DNA of 5,802 nt, taken from the NCBI GenBank assembly GCA_038254585.1, contig JBBSGA010000387.1:1-5802 (forward strand). The letters are read 5' to 3'. A program made the position numbers and the translations under genes. Shown here piece by piece: positions 4,768 through 5,802 of this stretch. A model generated the notes under the pieces. That model did no database searches. It was not told where the DNA came from and saw only the letters and a program-made list of their open reading frames with translations. The DNA is from JBBSGA01 sp038254585 (lineage in GTDB: Bacteria > Chloroflexota > Chloroflexia > Chloroflexales > Kallotenuaceae). How positions within the stretch are numbered: the stretch's first letter is position 1; each line of letters opens with the position of its first letter.

Positions 4768-5802
4768 ATGCCCTCCGATCAGAATCCACCGCTCCCGGCG
4801 CACGGGCTCGATTTTCATACCATGGACGAGATGGAGCTTGCCGATCATCCGCGCATCAAGGGCTTGCCGCGCCGCCGCCAGGACATGGGTACGACCCTGC
4901 TCGAAGCGCACCAGCACTACCCATGGCTGCGCGCCAACGATCACGTGCGCATGCTCTCGCGCCTCGTCTCGCTAAACTTCGGCCTCGTGCGCCTGCTGGC
5001 GGGGTGGGTGCCGAATTGCTCCAGCTACGAGCTCAAGACCGAGCTGCCCCAGCGCATCTACGAGGATATGCGCCACCTGCTCCGGCTGCGCGACCGGCTC
5101 AACCAGCTGCCGGGCACGCGCGGTCCGCTCGAGGCGGGCGCCGACCTCAAGGATCTGCTCGACCGGCTTGGCCGCGCCGACGATCACCACGCGTTTCTCT
5201 CTGCCTTTTACTTCGACGTCAAGCCCGCGATCCTCGTTGCCCTCGAAGAGTACGTCCTGGCCTGCGACCCGCTCTACGATGCTCCCACGCTCTACGAGCT
5301 GCGCGGCATTATTCCTGAGCTGCGCGAGCAGATCGCGTGGGCCAGCCAAGCCCTGATCGAGAGTCGCCTCGACATCGCTACCGCCGATCGGGTCCGGCCG
5401 TGGCGGAGCTATGTCCGGGCGCTTCTAGCGTCGGCCGGCGGCGTCTTCGGCGACGAGCCACGTCCCGCTGCGCCGCTGCCACCAAGCCCGGCGGTTGAGC
5501 CTCTAGAGCCGGCTCCTCAGCATTTTCAGGGCGATCCCCGCATGACGTATATGGATCATTTTCCACTCGATACGGACGAGGATCCGGTGCACATGACCCT
5601 GCGCGAGATCGTCTATCACAATGCGACTGAATGGGCCGTGCTCGACCATCTGTGCATCCTCTTCTACGGTGCGAAGGGGATGCCCCTCGAATTCTACGCC
5701 GACCTGGCTCGGCATACGTGGGACGAAGCGCGCCACAGCCGGATGGGGATGCGCCGGCTGCGCGAGATGGGCTTCGATCCCTTCCGCGACTTTCAGTGGC
5801 CC
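4768..5802 (+). CDS. Ferritin-like helical-bundle protein, 3' end outside the window
   Basis: The frame is open from ATG 4768 to the window edge (345 codons, no stop). The visible protein is mostly helical, with a Pro-rich linker (about 231-250) splitting an N-terminal part from a C-terminal part. Near residues 287-323 it has TEW (287-289) and DEARHS (319-324). Glu288 and Glu320-x-x-His323 are spaced like one helix pair of a ferritin-like di-iron site, as in DUF455/MiaE-like proteins. A related N-terminal segment (85-111) aligns without gaps with 305-331 and has Asp100-x-x-His103 in the same place. A third segment, starting YELRGIIP (176-183), aligns with YELKTELP (87-94) but has Ile and Ala at the ligand positions. 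No signal peptide or membrane span is seen. A fourth helix pair is expected beyond the edge. The exact family and function are not recognised; the operon position suggests a link to the imported compound or to oxidative chemistry. Confidence 0.7.
   Translation, partial: MPSDQNPPLPAHGLDFHTMDEMELADHPRIKGLPRRRQDMGTTLLEAHQHYPWLRANDHVRMLSRLVSLNFGLVRLLAGWVPNCSSYELKTELPQRIYEDMRHLLRLRDRLNQLPGTRGPLEAGADLKDLLDRLGRADDHHAFLSAFYFDVKPAILVALEEYVLACDPLYDAPTLYELRGIIPELREQIAWASQALIESRLDIATADRVRPWRSYVRALLASAGGVFGDEPRPAAPLPPSPAVEPLEPAPQHFQGDPRMTYMDHFPLDTDEDPVHMTLREIVYHNATEWAVLDHLCILFYGAKGMPLEFYADLARHTWDEARHSRMGMRRLREMGFDPFRDFQWP

Noticed and set aside
3823..4944. Long minus-strand open frame of 373 codons opposite the hydrolase gene
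   Set aside because: It is antisense to a well-recognised family protein, crosses its 3' end, has no recognisable domain and is typical of shadow frames in high-GC DNA.
4734..5318. Plus-strand open frame of 194 codons overlapping the hydrolase stop by four bases
   Set aside because: The ATGA-type overlap looked like translational coupling, but the product is Arg/Ala/Pro-rich and low in complexity. The frame from 4768 has a strong ribosome binding site and clear ferritin-like motifs.
1..5802. CRISPR arrays, tRNA genes, insertion sequences, attachment sites
   Set aside because: No regularly spaced direct repeats, cloverleaf sequences, transposase frames or terminal inverted repeats were recognised by reading both strands.

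Overview
The window carries one co-directional, plus-strand gene cluster from a high-GC bacterium. It encodes a carbohydrate ABC importer (binding lipoprotein plus two membrane subunits), then an ADP-ribosylglycohydrolase-fold enzyme, then the first 345 codons of a ferritin-like protein that runs off the right edge. Taxonomy is inference only. The high GC content, and a sugar-binding lipoprotein that joins a twin-arginine leader, a lipobox and a long Ala/Pro/Thr/Ser linker, resemble Chloroflexota (Anaerolineae, Caldilineae or Thermomicrobia-like) more than Proteobacteria or Actinobacteria. No rRNA or other marker gene is present to settle this.

Layout. Bases 1-232 form a leader with no convincing gene. 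It starts with a perfect GC-rich palindrome and holds an unusually strong Shine-Dalgarno-like string at 71-81. The binding protein is at 233-1723. A 67-base gap with a 14-bp hairpin follows. The MalF/UgpA-type permease is at 1791-2720. After 18 bases comes the MalG/UgpE-type permease (2739-3632). After 64 bases comes the ADP-ribosylglycohydrolase family enzyme (3697-4737). After 30 bases comes the ferritin-like gene (4768 to beyond 5802). All five genes have a good ribosome binding site 6-8 bases before the chosen ATG, and the short gaps suggest a single transcript.

How the genes may work together. The binding protein would capture a sugar or glycoside outside the membrane and pass it to the two-permease channel. 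No ATPase gene lies between or directly after the transport genes, so the importer probably borrows a MalK/MsiK-like ATPase encoded elsewhere. The hydrolase keeps both metal-binding motifs of its family and has no visible export signal. It would act in the cytoplasm, plausibly cleaving an N- or O-glycosidic bond in the imported compound (for example a ribosyl or nucleoside-like glycoside) rather than deADP-ribosylating a protein. The role of the ferritin-like protein is unknown. Its visible part contains three related helix-pair segments, of which only the last keeps a full Glu...ExxH metal-ligand set.

The transporter genes are ordinary. The parts most worth a second look are the coupling of the importer to the hydrolase and the ferritin-like protein, the half-degenerate repeat structure of the latter, and the intercistronic hairpins.
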